Assembly: GCF_022201045.2 (NCBI RefSeq)
Contig: NC_068561.1
Location: 14,595,001-14,659,000 of the forward strand
DNA length: 64,000 nucleotides
Reading direction: 5' to 3'
Source: Citrus sinensis
Taxonomy: Eukaryota > Streptophyta > Magnoliopsida > Sapindales > Rutaceae
Shown: positions 12,778-24,988 of the stretch, one piece after another
Layout of the letters: each line of letters starts with the position of its first letter
Numbering within the stretch: position 1 is the first letter of the stretch
Notes under the pieces: model-generated
What the model was told of the DNA's origin: nothing
The model's database searches: none
Seen by the model: the letters and a program-made list of their open reading frames with translations, nothing else
Position numbers and translations under genes: made by a program

Positions 12778-15700
12778 AAGATTAACCTGTTCTATGGTTG
12801 TATTTAAGCCCTCCTTCCAAGCCCAACATGCTTCATCCCACATATTCAGCTGCACTTTGTGTAACATAGGTGTGCTTAATTCTCCTCTAGAGAAAATTTT
12901 CATATTGGTGCAATCATCCACCAGTAATCTTTCCAAAGATGGCAAATTCAAGGCACGATTGCCAGAGTAGAAGCTTCTCAGACTTTTTAAATTTAAAAGC
13001 TTCAACTCGTTCAATTCGCTGAAAGTAATAACCTCATCTTTCGCTGCATCATGATCATCGTCATCATCTGCCAGTACTATTTCTGTTATCATAACACATG
13101 ATTCTATCTTCATTTCTCTAAGTCGCACCAGAGTCTTTGCAATTGAGAATGTTAATACGTTTTTCAATCCGTTGCAATACGATATCTCCAAAGTTGTAAG
13201 ATTCTGAAAGGATGTCGAGGATGGCACTAGATTGATCAAACTGCGACACTTCGTTACACGTAGAATAACCAAATTGTTCATAATAGAGGAGGACTCTTGT
13301 TTCAAGATGTACTTGAGATCATAACACTTGAATGCTTCTCTTATGATTATCTCTATCCCATTTTCAATCTTTTCTTTTGCCAACAAACCATTATTTCCTT
13401 CTATTTGGAGAACTTTCAAGGTGTGAAATCTCTGGAGGAAATCATCAAGTGATAAAATAGTAAACTCATCAACAAACTCAACATCAAGGCATTTAAGTTT
13501 GCATAGCAAGTCTTCTGAAAATAGAAATTTATTTGTTATTATATACTCTGCATCTACTATCAACTCTTCCAAATTGGGGAACACCTGGGAAATCAATCAG
13601 AACAAACAAAAAAAATGCAAAATTGATAAGTTGATGTCCTTTCTAACAATTTCACAAAATTAGTACTGTGCTTTTTGGAGAAAATTTAACAAAATAGAAA
13701 AGAATTAGAAGCTACCACTGACTAATACAATATGTCCATCTAATAAATTTAACCTTTTTAGAAAATAATAATAATACACCTAACATGCAGAAAGTATATA
13801 CAAGAATTGAAAAATTAATTTTAAATTTCATGTACCTAGCTAATACAATATGTTTATCCAACCTTTTAGAAAATAATAATAATACACCTAGCATGCAGAA
13901 AGTACATACATGTGCGTACCTTTTTTGTCAAGTCATTAGTAGTTCTTTTAAATCTCACCATGAATTTAGGACACCGAGATATCCATAATTCTTTCAAGGA
14001 TGGAAATTCAAGAACATCTAAATCTCCTGTGCAGAAGCTTGTGAGTTTTTCAAGATCATACATCTTTAGATATTGTAACTGAGGAAACATTACAATATTA
14101 TTCTTCCTTTCTTCTTCTTGGTTGTCCATGACTATTAACTCTTCCAAGACATGACATTTTTCTATCTTAATGTATTGGAGTCGAACAAAGCTGTTATTAC
14201 TAACTGTACAAGATGAAAATAGACATCTTAAATTCATACAATTGTACAGGGTCAAGTGCGTTAAATTCTGAATACCACAAGTCATGGCTGCAACTTGGTT
14301 TTGCCAAATTCTCTCAATATTTATTGAACGCAACTCCAACTTCTCCAGCTTTGGTAACCCAACCTGGTCGATCAAAAAATTAACTACTTGCTTGATAGAC
14401 AAATCAATAAAATTAATCTCTTTGTCATGTTATAGTTCTCTTCAGTCTTTCATACAAACAAGCATCAAACAAGTTTTTCATAAATGTTAATCAATTTATC
14501 AGTCAAAATATATTTTCATTATTCGGAATCACAAGATCAACAATGCTATATTGGCAAAAAATTGAGTTACAAAATTTTGACAAAAACAAAACAAGATTTT
14601 CAATATCAGGTTAGTTATCAATCAACTTGCTTTCTGTCAAGACATTTTAGTCTTTTCATGCTTTTGTCAAAATTTAAAAACCCTCTTTTTTGGGTCAAAA
14701 TAGCATTTTCCTTACAACATATTCGGTATTTCCTAATAGATATGTTTATTATTATTATCATCAATTCATTTATTTTGTCAAGAGTACCTATTATTTTCTC
14801 TGAGAATGTATTTGTTACACCCTACAACACTTGGTATTAAAAATCATTAAAAATCATATAACTATTAATTACTCTTGCCATATCGCCAACAAACAAGAAT
14901 ACTGAAGGACAAACAATCAAAAATCAGAGAATTAAAAAGGCTATTGGGTTATTAGTAACCAACCTTGTCAATGAAAAGTGTATTTGAAATATTAACATTA
15001 TCTTCCAAAATGATTTCATTTGACTGCATATCATTTGATGATTCCTCCTGTCTCTGTCAACATTAAAGGCGTTTTGATATTAGAGTATAAATTTAATTGT
15101 GAGCACAATCTTTAATGCAAAGTGACACAAGACCTTTTAAAATTAGTACAACTTAGTTTAGTACTAGATTAAAATTTGATATTTTGGATTCCATGTTTGA
15201 GATTTCCTTAAAAAAATATTAATAGAGTTAATTTAAAAATAATAATATGAAAATTTAAACTTGTTACTTATTTAGAATAGATAAATAATCAATATTCTCT
15301 TAATATGATTATTCCAAGAGTGCGGAAAATATAAGACAATTAATTTTTATATGAATATTGCGAATTTTATTGAAAGAAAAGAGAAGAAGAATATGATAAA
15401 GCATAAAGCTCATGCAATACAAGGGCTATTATATTCTTTTTTGTGGTTTTATTCTGAAGCAAAAAGATTTAAATATTAATTTAGTTGCAAACATTAAAGA
15501 TTTCTGCAAAATTGGTTACTTTGGAAATAAGCATAAACACAACATTTGATGATTTTTTAAAAATTAACTTTGATGCACAAGAAACTTCTATTTTTATTCT
15601 AACTTATAATCAGACAAAATGATTTCATAATTTTAAAAATATGATGCTACATGCATGTCTTATGATATTTGGATATGATTTAAGCTCTGAAAAATGGTTT

Positions 15701-18391
15701 AAACTGAAGGGTTAGATAAAATTGCCGATCTAAATTTGAGAACTCTACACATAGAATAAAGTACGATTACGATTTTATTGAGCTTCTTCATTAGAGGTTT
15801 AAGTCATGTCATCCAAGTCTGATGTCAACAAGATTTTGTTGTTGGGGGATAGTAAAAAGTTATTAAGCTGTTATAATTAAATTTTATGATTACAGTAAAA
15901 AAGTACTTGATGTTATTATTTCATTATTTTTAATATTAGATCCCAAAGTGAAAAATTCCTTCATACCAATTATTTAAATTAGGAATGATCATACCTTTGA
16001 CTCTGCCGGGGGATTGAGGGCGTCGCTGCAACCATGGATCCTCAGAAACTTGAGTTGTGAAGAACCCACTTTGACTAATTCATTAGCAAAATAAATGACA
16101 TCTTGCTCTTGCAATTTACGTAATTCAAGGTCTTCAATTCCCTGCAGTTGCACGATCAGCCAATCCTTCAAGCAAATCTTGTTGTTCAGCCTGAGTCTGA
16201 ATTCACTACGCCAAATGTTGGTGCTCTCCCAATACCAATCTCCAATACGTATTCTGTACTTTCCCAGCTTCTCCAAGAACAAGCCTCTGGGCAGAGTGTT
16301 GACATCATGGATGTCTAATTCTAAAGAGGTCAAGTTAGGCAAATGCTTCAACTCCTCAAGGCTTGCATTCTTAGCACCTTCCACTTCCACCTCCCATTTT
16401 TGAAAGCTTCTACGACTTATACACAGTTCTTCTAAATGGGATAAATTTGATAAAACATTTGGTGGGATAACTTCTAGTTTCCTACATTCTCTCAAATCAA
16501 GCAAGGTTAGCCAAGTCAATTGACCTACTTCTATTGGCAGCTGCTTAATATCAGAGCCTCTTAAGCAAAGGATTTCTAGTTTCTTCAAGTCTCCTATAAC
16601 ACTTATATCTAGCAATTTGCAATAACACAAACTCAATGCTCGAAGGTTTGAAAGAAAACCAAGTGTTGAAGGCAGTGACAGTAGATTCATGTAAGTCAAG
16701 TTTATAACTCTGACCTGTATCATCCTCTTGAAAAAATTGTTTGGAATGGTTAATGATGAAGATTCCTTATCCGCATGTATAAAAAGAAGTTTGAGTTGAG
16801 GACATTCCACTACTTCAGGGAGCACATTAGCCTTGATATCGTGCAAGACGATCGAAGTGTAATGCTTTACTGCACTTTTGTCTGACCATTCCCTGAAACC
16901 ACCAACCTGCTCATTTGTCGCTGTCAACGCATTTTGCTCTCTAGATGCAATTGATATGGCAATATCGCGAACCACATCATGCATGGAAAAGAACTCTTCA
17001 TTCTTGCTTATATGGTCAAGCAACATACAAGAAGCTTTGAGTTTGTGCACCAATGTCCGCACTCGAGCTCGTGCTACTTCCATCTTATTGACACCTTGAA
17101 ATAAACCCAATCCCATACCACACATTAACAAGGCATCAATGGATGCTATAGCTGTATATCCTATTAGTAAAAATATGTTCTTGAGCTCCTCCCCTTCTAA
17201 TTTATTGTAGCTCAACTCTATAGCTTTATATGCAGTTTGCTGTATGTCTTTGAAGTTCGTTGAGGATGGCCTTCTTAGTTGTTCCAACGCATCCTTCCAT
17301 TCAAATAATCTCTTGTTCCTTAATGCCCTCGCTATCGTCACAACGGAAACAGGCAAACCTGCACATTCCTTTGCCACATCCCTTGCCACCGATTGGAATT
17401 CACTACCTTCAATATAATCACCTGCCATCTTCTTGAATAGATTCCAAGCTTCTTCTTCGTTTAAAACACCAATTGAGAAATTTGGTCGAGAATCCATCTT
17501 CCCAGACAATACATCTAGACTTCTGGCCGTCAACAATACTTTACAATCTTTATGACCGTCTCCATGAGGAATTCCGACAACCCGCAAATCAAGATTTTCC
17601 CAAATGTTGTCTAAAATTATCAGGATCTTCTTTTCTGCTTTTATACGTTTAAATAAGCTGTTCGCCCTTCCTGATTCACTCTCCTCATGAAACTTCAGGC
17701 CTAATTTATCTGCGATTTCTCCTTGAAGCTTTCGTATGTCTTGATTCTGGGACACCTCAACAAAAACCACCTGATCAAAGAGTTTATCACTCTTGACTTT
17801 CCTAGCAACTTCTTCCGCCAGCATCGTCTTTCCGATGCCACCCATCCCATAAATCCCAAGCATATTGACATCGGGATCTTCTAGTGCACTGAGTATATTC
17901 CTCAAAGTGAACATTCTTGATTCAAAGGGCAAGTAGTCTTTGTTAAAGATAAGCCGTATATCCTCTGGAGCAGTACAGTAGGAAATTCTATCAAATCTTC
18001 GAGCTTCTCGGACTTTGACAGCAGCCTCCTTCTGCCTCTCTGCTTCCTTGCTAAGTCGACGGCGGGTCTTCAAATTAGGACATAACCCCTTGAAACAGCG
18101 CTTATTTGCAGTGGCTTCATCGTCTGTAAATTTATCTGCCTCGACAATGACATTATTTGCCCTTGCAAGCCAATTCTCAACGTTCTCTTCAATCTCTTCT
18201 CCTTTTCTTTTAGCCTCATCAACCTTATGCTGTGTACTCACCCTCTCAGACTTGAGATTCTCAACTTCAGCCTTGAGATTCTGTACGTTGCCAGTGCACT
18301 TACTCTCACGCAAATAGCTAATTTGGCGATATGCGGGAGGAGCCAAGCACTTTACAACCTCTACAACAATAGTAAGAATGATTTCAGCCAT
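11293..18391 (-). CDS. CNL disease-resistance protein with C-terminal importin-alpha ARM domain (NLR with integrated domain)
   Basis: Predicted cytosolic or nuclear immune receptor, 1740 aa. Exons: 18391-15995, 15053-14964, 14363-13920, 13584-11293. All junctions are GT/AG and in phase 0. The start is [15 protein letters not shown] at 18391; an upstream in-frame Met reads through a (CT)n leader and was rejected. Residues 1-180 are the coiled-coil region. NB-ARC shows the P-loop GMGGIGKT (182-189), kinase-2 LIILDNIW (about 256-264), RNBS-B KVLLTAR, GLPL (345-348) and MHD (470-472). LRRs run from about 530 to 1245; the LPNLE/LPKLE-type exons place it with RPS2/RPS5-like CNLs. At about residue 1247 (nt 12775) the LRR text ([15 protein letters not shown]) changes to importin-alpha (ESFLRKRRE, then [11 protein letters not shown]) and continues through all ARM repeats to LETYW near the end. 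The importin part has no intron and nearly no IBB. A splice donor-like GTAAGG overlaps the last codons (about 11305), so the C-terminus may differ. Domain identity is certain, the single-transcript model likely. Confidence 0.85.
13724..13910. repeat. Tandem duplication (~117-bp period) in NLR intron 3
   Basis: AATACAATATGT...AGAAAATAATAATAATACACCTA(A/G)CATGCAGAAAGTA occurs at about 13724-13800 and again at 13841-13910. Relic A (7640-7725) has a single unit, so the duplication is specific to the intact gene or was lost in the relic. The second copy lies directly upstream of the 3' edge of exon 3. Confidence 0.7.
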
Positions 18392-18830
18392 CTTTAGCCC
18401 TTTTCCTCTCTCTCTCTCTCTCTCCCTCTTTCTGTATTTTTGAAAAGCAATTGACCCAGTTATGAAGCAAACTAAGTGATTAATCAATTAAACACAGGTG
18501 ACCACAACAAGATGGGGCAGAGTAAGAAGAAAATACAAAGAGTAGATACAGAATAAAACAGAGACTAGATAGAGAACAGAGCAAAACCAGATAACAACAC
18601 TGAAGATTACAACAGACAGAGGCCAAATATTGTTGAGATCGGAAGATTGAAAATTCGAAAGAGTTGATGGCAAAAGCTGGATACAAAAACGACAACGAAC
18701 ACAATAAACAGAAGCAAAGCGTGCTTCTGATCGAAGGATGAAAATACTAAGGAAGGGTTTGTTTTGTTGACTGCGAATGAATGAAAAGAAAGACTGATAT
18801 TAAAATTGAGGTAACCTTAGGTGCAACTGT
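18392..18830 (-). promoter_or_regulatory. Leader and promoter-proximal region of the NLR gene
   Basis: Immediately upstream of the start codon is a (CT/GA)n tract (18405-18427), typical of plant leaders. 18447-18830 is duplicated in relics D (9270-9475) and A (7775-8100), which marks it as part of the ancestral NLR unit. I cannot place a TATA box with confidence. The small open frames across this leader carry no motif. Confidence 0.5.
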
Positions 18831-19494
18831 AGTACCGTGTGCTACACTTACATCCACCCGTTAATTATCAATAGATTCAATTCGTTTAAATACATCCAAC
18901 GATCAAATGTAATTATAATACGGTACCATAATTACACATTAATACCCGAAATACTAAGCTAATTATCATAATTTCTCCGATCCTTTTTTCCATCACCGCC
19001 TTTTCTAACCTTTAATTAGTCACGATTGTGAACCTAAACCCTAGGTTCATCCTTTTTTAAAAAATTTTTTCAGTAGGTTTTTGCCCTTAAATTCAAAATA
19101 TATTGTAACGAATTATTCCAAACGCATGAAATGTTGAAGAAAGAACAACTAATAATAAAATTACATTCATAATTAGGATACTAACCAAATTCGAAAGTAG
19201 TTAAACATGTCTCATATGAGCTCTTTTGTTGATGGATATACAATGATTAACCAACGATAAAATTTATTATCGAATTTAAAGAAGTTTGAAAAGAAAAAAA
19301 TTGCCAGTGGAATCAAATAAAGAAGCTTTACCAGCAATAAAAATTTTGAGCGAATGAAGATTTACACTGCTATTGGCGTAGATGAGGAAAACAAATTCAA
19401 AGAAATACAAGTACTGTACAGTGTACACTGAACGAACTTAAATTTGGCTTGAAGATGACAGTAAACAAACAATAGAATTTTTGTGGCTTGTCTA
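18831..19494. other. Intergenic DNA upstream of the NLR gene
   Basis: No gene supported. AGGTGCAACTGTAGTACCGT at 18820-18840 and nearby words look repeat-derived but have no second copy in the window. The rest is A/T-rich. Confidence 0.4.
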
Positions 19495-19760
19495 TAATGG
19501 CATTTTGGAGGACTCTGCTGGTTGTTTCAAAATGTACGTCAGATCATGACACTTATTTACTTCTCATATGATTTGCCTTCATCCCATTTTCAACCTTTTC
19601 ATTAGTACTTGGCCTTGGGTGATCAATCAGACGAACAAAAAGAATTTAAAGATGGAGTTGAATGTTTTTTTCAAACAATTTCATAAAGTACTTTTTTTTT
19701 CTTCTTTTTTTGGAGTAAATTTAACAAAATTGGACGCAACTCCAATTTCTCCAACTTTGG

Positions 19761-20431
19761 TAGGGATGACAAAATCCTCCACGGGTTTGGGACCCCATGG
19801 AGCTCCACTTCAAATGAAGAAAATTTTAAATAATTTTTGGGGAATGGGGTGGGCAGTGGGGGGAAAATAATCCCCAAATTTTTAATGGGGTGGGGTTTGG
19901 TTTTGCACTCCCCACCCCAATCCCCATTTATATATAAATATATTTTTAATTCTTATTTAATAATTTTTATTTTATGAATTATAATGTCAATTAATTTTTA
20001 TGCAATATAAACAAGATATGAATGAAAGAAAACCATACAATATTTTTCAACTATGAAACATTGTTATATTTTTTTTCTCTTTTAAAGTGCGACGCTCTTT
20101 AAATATTTTTTACTTTTAATATCATTTTAAGATATTGTTTCAAACTTTTAGATATTTTTTTAAAAGAATTTAAATACTTTATAATATAGTGATTATTTTA
20201 TTTTAAGTCTCTAATTTTTAACTTACTGAAATCATATATTTATACCTAATATAAAATAGATAAATGGGGAATGGGGTGAGGATGGAGAAAGCATTCCTCA
20301 CATGGGGATTCCCTATCCCCACCCCACTAAATTTATTGGGGAATGAGGTGGGGAATGGAGGCAAAAATTTCTAACGGGGTGGGGAATGAGGTAGACCACC
20401 CCACCCCCACCCCACCCCATTGCCATCCATA
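19761..20431. mobile_element. hAT-type MITE with 8-bp target duplication AACTTTGG
   Basis: Starts TAGGGATGACAAAATCC and ends (reverse complement) TATGGATGGCAATGGGG. AACTTTGG flanks both sides (19753-19760, 20432-20439). G-rich GGGGTGGGGAATG words recur near both ends, typical of hAT subterminal repeats. There is no transposase. The intact NLR exon 3 (CTCCAGCTTTGGTAACCC) represents the empty site. Confidence 0.85.
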
Positions 20432-20590
20432 AACTTTGGTAATGCAACCTACTCGATCAAAATAATAACTTCTTGTTAACTACAAGTAATAGGACAAATC
20501 AATAAACTTATTAATCTCTTTCTCATGTCATAGTTCTATTGAGTCATTCATACAAACAAGCACTAATCAAGTTTTCAAATTATTCGTTGC

Positions 20591-20597
<7 letters not shown>

Positions 20598-20626
<29 letters not shown>
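20598..20626. repeat. (AT)n microsatellite
   Basis: Uninterrupted TA/AT dinucleotide run inside NLR relic C. Shorter runs of the same type lie at 7712-7728, 9362-9388, 52542-52560, 58730-58748 and 63529-63541. Confidence 0.9.
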
Positions 20627-20627
<1 letters not shown>

Positions 20628-21490
20628 TAAGGACACATATTAAAGAAAATAACAAGCTGTAGATGTGAATCAATAATTATTTGTCAAATTATTTTTTTAT
20701 TTAGTAATTACAACATACTTAGTATTTCCTAGCAGATGTTTTATTATTATCGCTAATTCAATTTGTGTGTCTACAATACCTTTTCTTTCCTCTGAGAATG
20801 TATTTGCTACACACTACAACACTTGTGGGATGAAAAATTTAGAATAATATATAATTATTAATTACTCTTGCATATTTTTTAACAAACGAGAATAACAAAG
20901 AACAAAAATACAAAAATCATAGAGAATTAATAAGACTACTGGGTTAATAATAACCGACCTTCTCAATGAAAAGTGTATTAGCAATATTGATATTTGTCCT
21001 CCAAAATGATTTCGTTTGACCGAATATCATATGATGACTTCTCCTGTCTCTATTGACATTGAAGCCATCTTGAATTTAGCTTATAAACTTAATTATAAAC
21101 AATCTTAATGAATATTGACATGAGATATTAAAAAATTATTACAATTTAGTTTAGCACTAGATCCAAATCTAAAATGTTAGATTTGATAATCAAGAATTCT
21201 TTTAATAAAAATTTTATTAATTGAGTTAATTTGAACAAAATATGAAAAATTAAACTTGCTCATTAAATAAATAGTGAATATTCTCTAAATATGATCATTA
21301 TAAGAGTGCTGAAAATATAGGACGATTAATTTCACATTTTTTATATGAATATTGCGAATTTTATTGAAAGTAAAGGGAAGAAGAATAATATTACGAAACA
21401 TAATGCTCATACAATAGGAAGCTATTATGTTAGTTTTTACGGTGGTGTGACACCGAAGCTAAAAGATTAAAATATTAATTTATTTTTGAA

Positions 21491-22504
21491 ATTTTAAAGA
21501 GTATATAAAGTAAAATTTAATTTCTTTTTTATAATTAGTGAGCATGTAAAGTAATAGAGTGTGTAAAGTAATATTTAGAGTACAAATAGGCCCGCCCTAA
21601 AAAAATTACAAATTCTTTTTTAGGTAAACAAAAACTTGAGACATTTGTATATTTAAATATAATCAAATAAAAACAAAACATGAAACTTTACAAAATTCGC
21701 ACAATAACAAAATCATGCGCAAGTACTTCATTATTTACAAAACTCACTCATTAGTCTTCCATACATATAAACATGGCATCAAAAGCATTCAAGTTTCTTG
21801 TGTGTTGATCGTAACAGAAATTGGCTGAGTAATTTTCAAACATCTTCATTTGACTAAGCATTCAAATTCAATTTTTGAGAGAGATATGGGTTAAGAAAAA
21901 TTATTTTAGGTTTTGTCCTCCCTTCTATTTTTTTTTTTCAACAAAAAAAAAATTATTTAGATTTTATCCACCCTCATGCTTTTTTTGTCCCCCGAAAAAA
22001 GATAGTTCCATTTGTGATATGTAAAGAAGATTTTGTTGTAATAGAATTTTATTGTCCAAATTTCATTTGTGCGGAGGATTTAACATAAAAGCCCACTTTT
22101 GTTAATTTTGTGAAATTAACAATCAAAACAAGCTGGTTTTAGAGTTTGGCTTTGATTGAAAAATAAAAAATTGAAATTATTTCTTGGGCCAAATTGTGGG
22201 CTCAGAAAAAGATATTGGGCCTTAGAAGTCTGATTTAGCCCAGACCAACAAACAGACAATGGCCGCAGGACTTTCCAGCTTCACACTCACCGATCTCTAT
22301 CTCTTCTGTCTCCCTCTCCATTGTTTCTGGAATTATTGAGATTTTACTAGTCTTTTGCTTAACTTGCTATATATCGTCTGTCGAGCCTAAATTTATCATT
22401 CTAAAGCTTCTTCTAACTAAACTCTTTGTCGTAAGTCATAACTATCTCGTTTGAAAAACTAGGGTTTTGGTTCAATTTTTGCACAAGTCTAGACGAGCAA
22501 AATA
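21491..22504. promoter_or_regulatory. Intergenic region and 5' leader of the Fes1-like gene
   Basis: The distal part is A/T-rich without a gene. 22255-22504 looks like a leader: CT-rich tracts (CTCTATCTCTTCTGTCTCCC) and a CTAGGGTTTTGG box of the kind common near plant housekeeping gene starts. No TATA box is assigned. Confidence 0.4.
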
Positions 22505-24731
22505 ATGGCGAAAGACGGACCGAATTGGGACGGATTGCTCAAGTGGAGCCTCGCCCATTCTGATGGCACTCGTTCAACTCGCAATTTAAGGTACCAACAC
22601 TGATTATTATTTATTTATTATTAATTTTGTGATCAAGAGCGATTAGTTAATGGATTTTAAGTTGATTGTGTTAAGTGAGGAGGATCGAAGATGGTTTATG
22701 GAAGCGATGCAATCGCAGACTGTTGATGTAATCAAGCGTATGAAAGAGATAACACTTGTTATGCAAACACCTGAGCAAGTTTTGGAGTCTCAAGGTGTTA
22801 CTCCTCAGGATATTGAAGGTAACTGTTTCACTAATATTTAAAAAAAAAAATATTATTTTTGTAACCTGAATTATCAAGTAATTATTGGGTTGGTGATTTT
22901 TGTATGTGCTGGCAGATATGTTGGATGAATTGCAAGAGCATGTGGAGTCGATTGACATGGCTAATGGTTAGTTCTTTATGTTTTATGAACCTCGCGTTCC
23001 TGAATAGGCATGCTAGAAATCTGTATCACTAAATGAGACTTTATTAGTATGCTTTTTAATTCAGATTCAGTACGGATGTCTTATTATTCTTTGGCTGGGT
23101 GATTTTTCTTTTACGTTCGTGGTTAGTAGCTTGCTTTTGTAATAGGTGTATTTTTGTGTCTCCTTTACGGTATGATTTAGGATTATTGGTCAGTACAAGT
23201 AGAAACGGATTCACGTGCACGATATTGAGCATGTTAAGCACAAAGCAATTATGTAATTGTAATATGGGTGCAACTTCTTTAGTTTCTAATGTTACTCCTG
23301 TTGAATAGGGTTGATGGTTTATCTTGAGTTATTAGTAAAATATTTGGGAGTAGGAATATTTTCAGAGGCAAGGAGCAATTAGCTATAATAGGAATAACAC
23401 TCATTTATGCTTGTGTGCACTGCATAGCTGCTGTCAATTGATAGTTGTTGGCCATTTTGGTTTCTACTGCAATCATTTATTGTGTGCGACAGTCTGAAAA
23501 TGCGCCTATCACACGTGTATAGCCTTCTTTCCTCATCAATTTGTCAGTATATCAGCTCATTTTATGCCATTCAGTAAGAGGGATGAGTTATCTTGTTGAC
23601 TCTATGATCATATGTGGACAGATCTTCACTCAATTGGTGGTCTAGCTCCTCTTCTTGGCTATCTGAAGAATTCACATGCCAATATTCGCGCTAAAGCTGG
23701 AGAGGTTGTGACCACTATTGTCCAGAACAATCCCCGGAGTCAACAACTGGTCATGGAAGCAAATGGTTTAGAACCTCTTCTTTCTAATTTTGCCTCAGAC
23801 CCTGATGTAACTGTTCGAACTAAAGCACTTGGTGCAATATCCTGTGAGTACTGTTATTTTGTTGTTTATGCCCTAGCTTGGCTGGGTTTGGAATGATTTT
23901 AATGTAATGTTCTTTTGGTTGACTTTCAGCTTTAATCCGGCACAACAAACCTGGTATTGAAGCCTTTCGCCTAGCAAATGGTTATGCAGCCTTAAGAGAT
24001 GCATTGGGATCTGAGAGTGTGAAGTTTCAAAGGTTATCCTAGAAGCTTAGTCTTCTCTCTTTTATGATGTGCTCATATGGTTACTGGATTTTTGTTCTTT
24101 ATTTAGTTTTTGGACTTCATAATTTTCTCATCGAATCTAATCATCTTTCAGGAAAGCTCTTAACCTGATTCAATATCTACTCAATGAGAATGCTTCAGAC
24201 TGCAGTGTAGTGGATAAGCTAGGATTTCCGCGCCTAATGTTGCACCTTGCCTCCAGTGAAGATCCAGATGTACGTGAAGCTGCTCTAAGGGGCCTTCTAG
24301 AGCTTGCTCGTGAAAAGGCGGATGGTAGCGCTATTAAATTGGGTGAAGATAACGAAAAATTGAAGCAACTACTTGGTGAAAGAATCAAAGGCATCAGCTT
24401 GATGTCACCTGAAGATCTGGGGGCAGCAAGGGAGGAAAGGCATCTTGTAGATTCCCTCTGGAATGCCTACTACAACGAACCATCTTCCCTTCGAGACAAG
24501 GGTCTCCTTGTCCTTCCAGGGGAAGATGCACCTCCCCCTGATGTTGCCAGTAAGCATTTTGAACCTCCTCTTAGAGCTTGGGCAGCAAATCCTGCCTCCA
24601 AGAAGTCAAGTGTTGAACAGAAGGAAACTCCCCTGCTCTTAGGTCCAGGGCCTTCATCTGAGGCCACAAGTAATCAGGACACCTCAATGAGTGAAACAGA
24701 TGCTAATGGTCAGACAAATGCCTCCCAATGA
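22505..24731 (+). CDS. FES1A-like: Fes1/HspBP1-type Hsp70 nucleotide exchange factor
   Basis: Six exons: 22505-22590, 22676-22818, 22916-22966, 23622-23843, 23930-24032, 24152-24731, giving 394 aa with consistent phases. The N-terminus MAKDGPNWDGLLKWSLAHSD is the Fes1 signature. A central armadillo-like domain follows (GGLAPLLGYLKNSHANIRAK; LEPLLSNFASDPDVTVRTKA; RLMLHLASSEDPDVREAAL). These proteins release ADP from cytosolic Hsp70; Arabidopsis Fes1A is linked to acquired thermotolerance. The C-terminal third (LLVLPGEDAPPPDV onward) is Pro/Ser-rich and variable in the family. The length fits plant Fes1 proteins. Exon 1 ends inside the Ser codon of NL-S-EED, completed by the T at 22676. Confidence 0.93.
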
Positions 24732-24988
24732 AGCTGTGGTGCAGCTTAAACTATTTTATGCTTATTAAATTAGTTCGTGGATTTGTTTGTTCTTATTAAG
24801 AAACAAGTGGAAAAAAAAAAGAAAAAAATATATTTGCCTTTACCGTATAATAGATTTTGATTCTTTTTGTTATCTTGGCAGTGTCTTCTCTGAGCTTACT
24901 CTTGGTTTTTAGCACAATCCCCTAAACCCTAGGGGTACTGTCTGTTTTTGCTTTTGCCTGGATTCTAAAATTTAACATATAATAATAA
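24732..24988 (+). terminator. Probable 3'UTR of the Fes1-like gene
   Basis: Follows the stop codon; A/T-rich with T-rich and A-rich tracts (24810-24830). No unambiguous AATAAA polyadenylation signal is assigned. Confidence 0.3.

Larger units (their letters stand above)
19495..21490 (-). pseudogene. NLR relic C: scrambled LRR exons and introns, split by a hAT MITE
   Basis: Colinear pieces of the intact NLR: 19495-19600 matches exon 4 (13265-13380), 19608-19735 its intron 3 side (13590-13690), 19735-19760 plus 20432-20600 the start of exon 3 (14325-14500), 20740-20870 intron 2, and 20900-21490 exon 2 plus intron 1 (14930-15480). Exon 2 is visible as AATGAAAAGTGTATTAGCAA. No open frame survives. 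The order is the same as in the intact gene with large deletions, so this is a truncated paralogue downstream of which nothing coding remains. Confidence 0.7.

Noticed and set aside
18015-18317. Plus-strand open frame of 100 codons
   Set aside because: Antisense to the coiled-coil part of the NLR.
18392-18487. Upstream start for the NLR (MINHLVCF...) adding 32 residues
   Set aside because: It translates the (CT)n leader as RERERERG. The canonical CNL start MAEIILTIV follows, and the leader is duplicated as non-coding DNA in the relics.
11293-24731. Functional cluster of ARM-repeat proteins (NLR-importin fusion, Fes1-like gene, ARO scrap at 46 kb)
   Set aside because: The three ARM families are unrelated in sequence and spacing; co-location is most simply chance.
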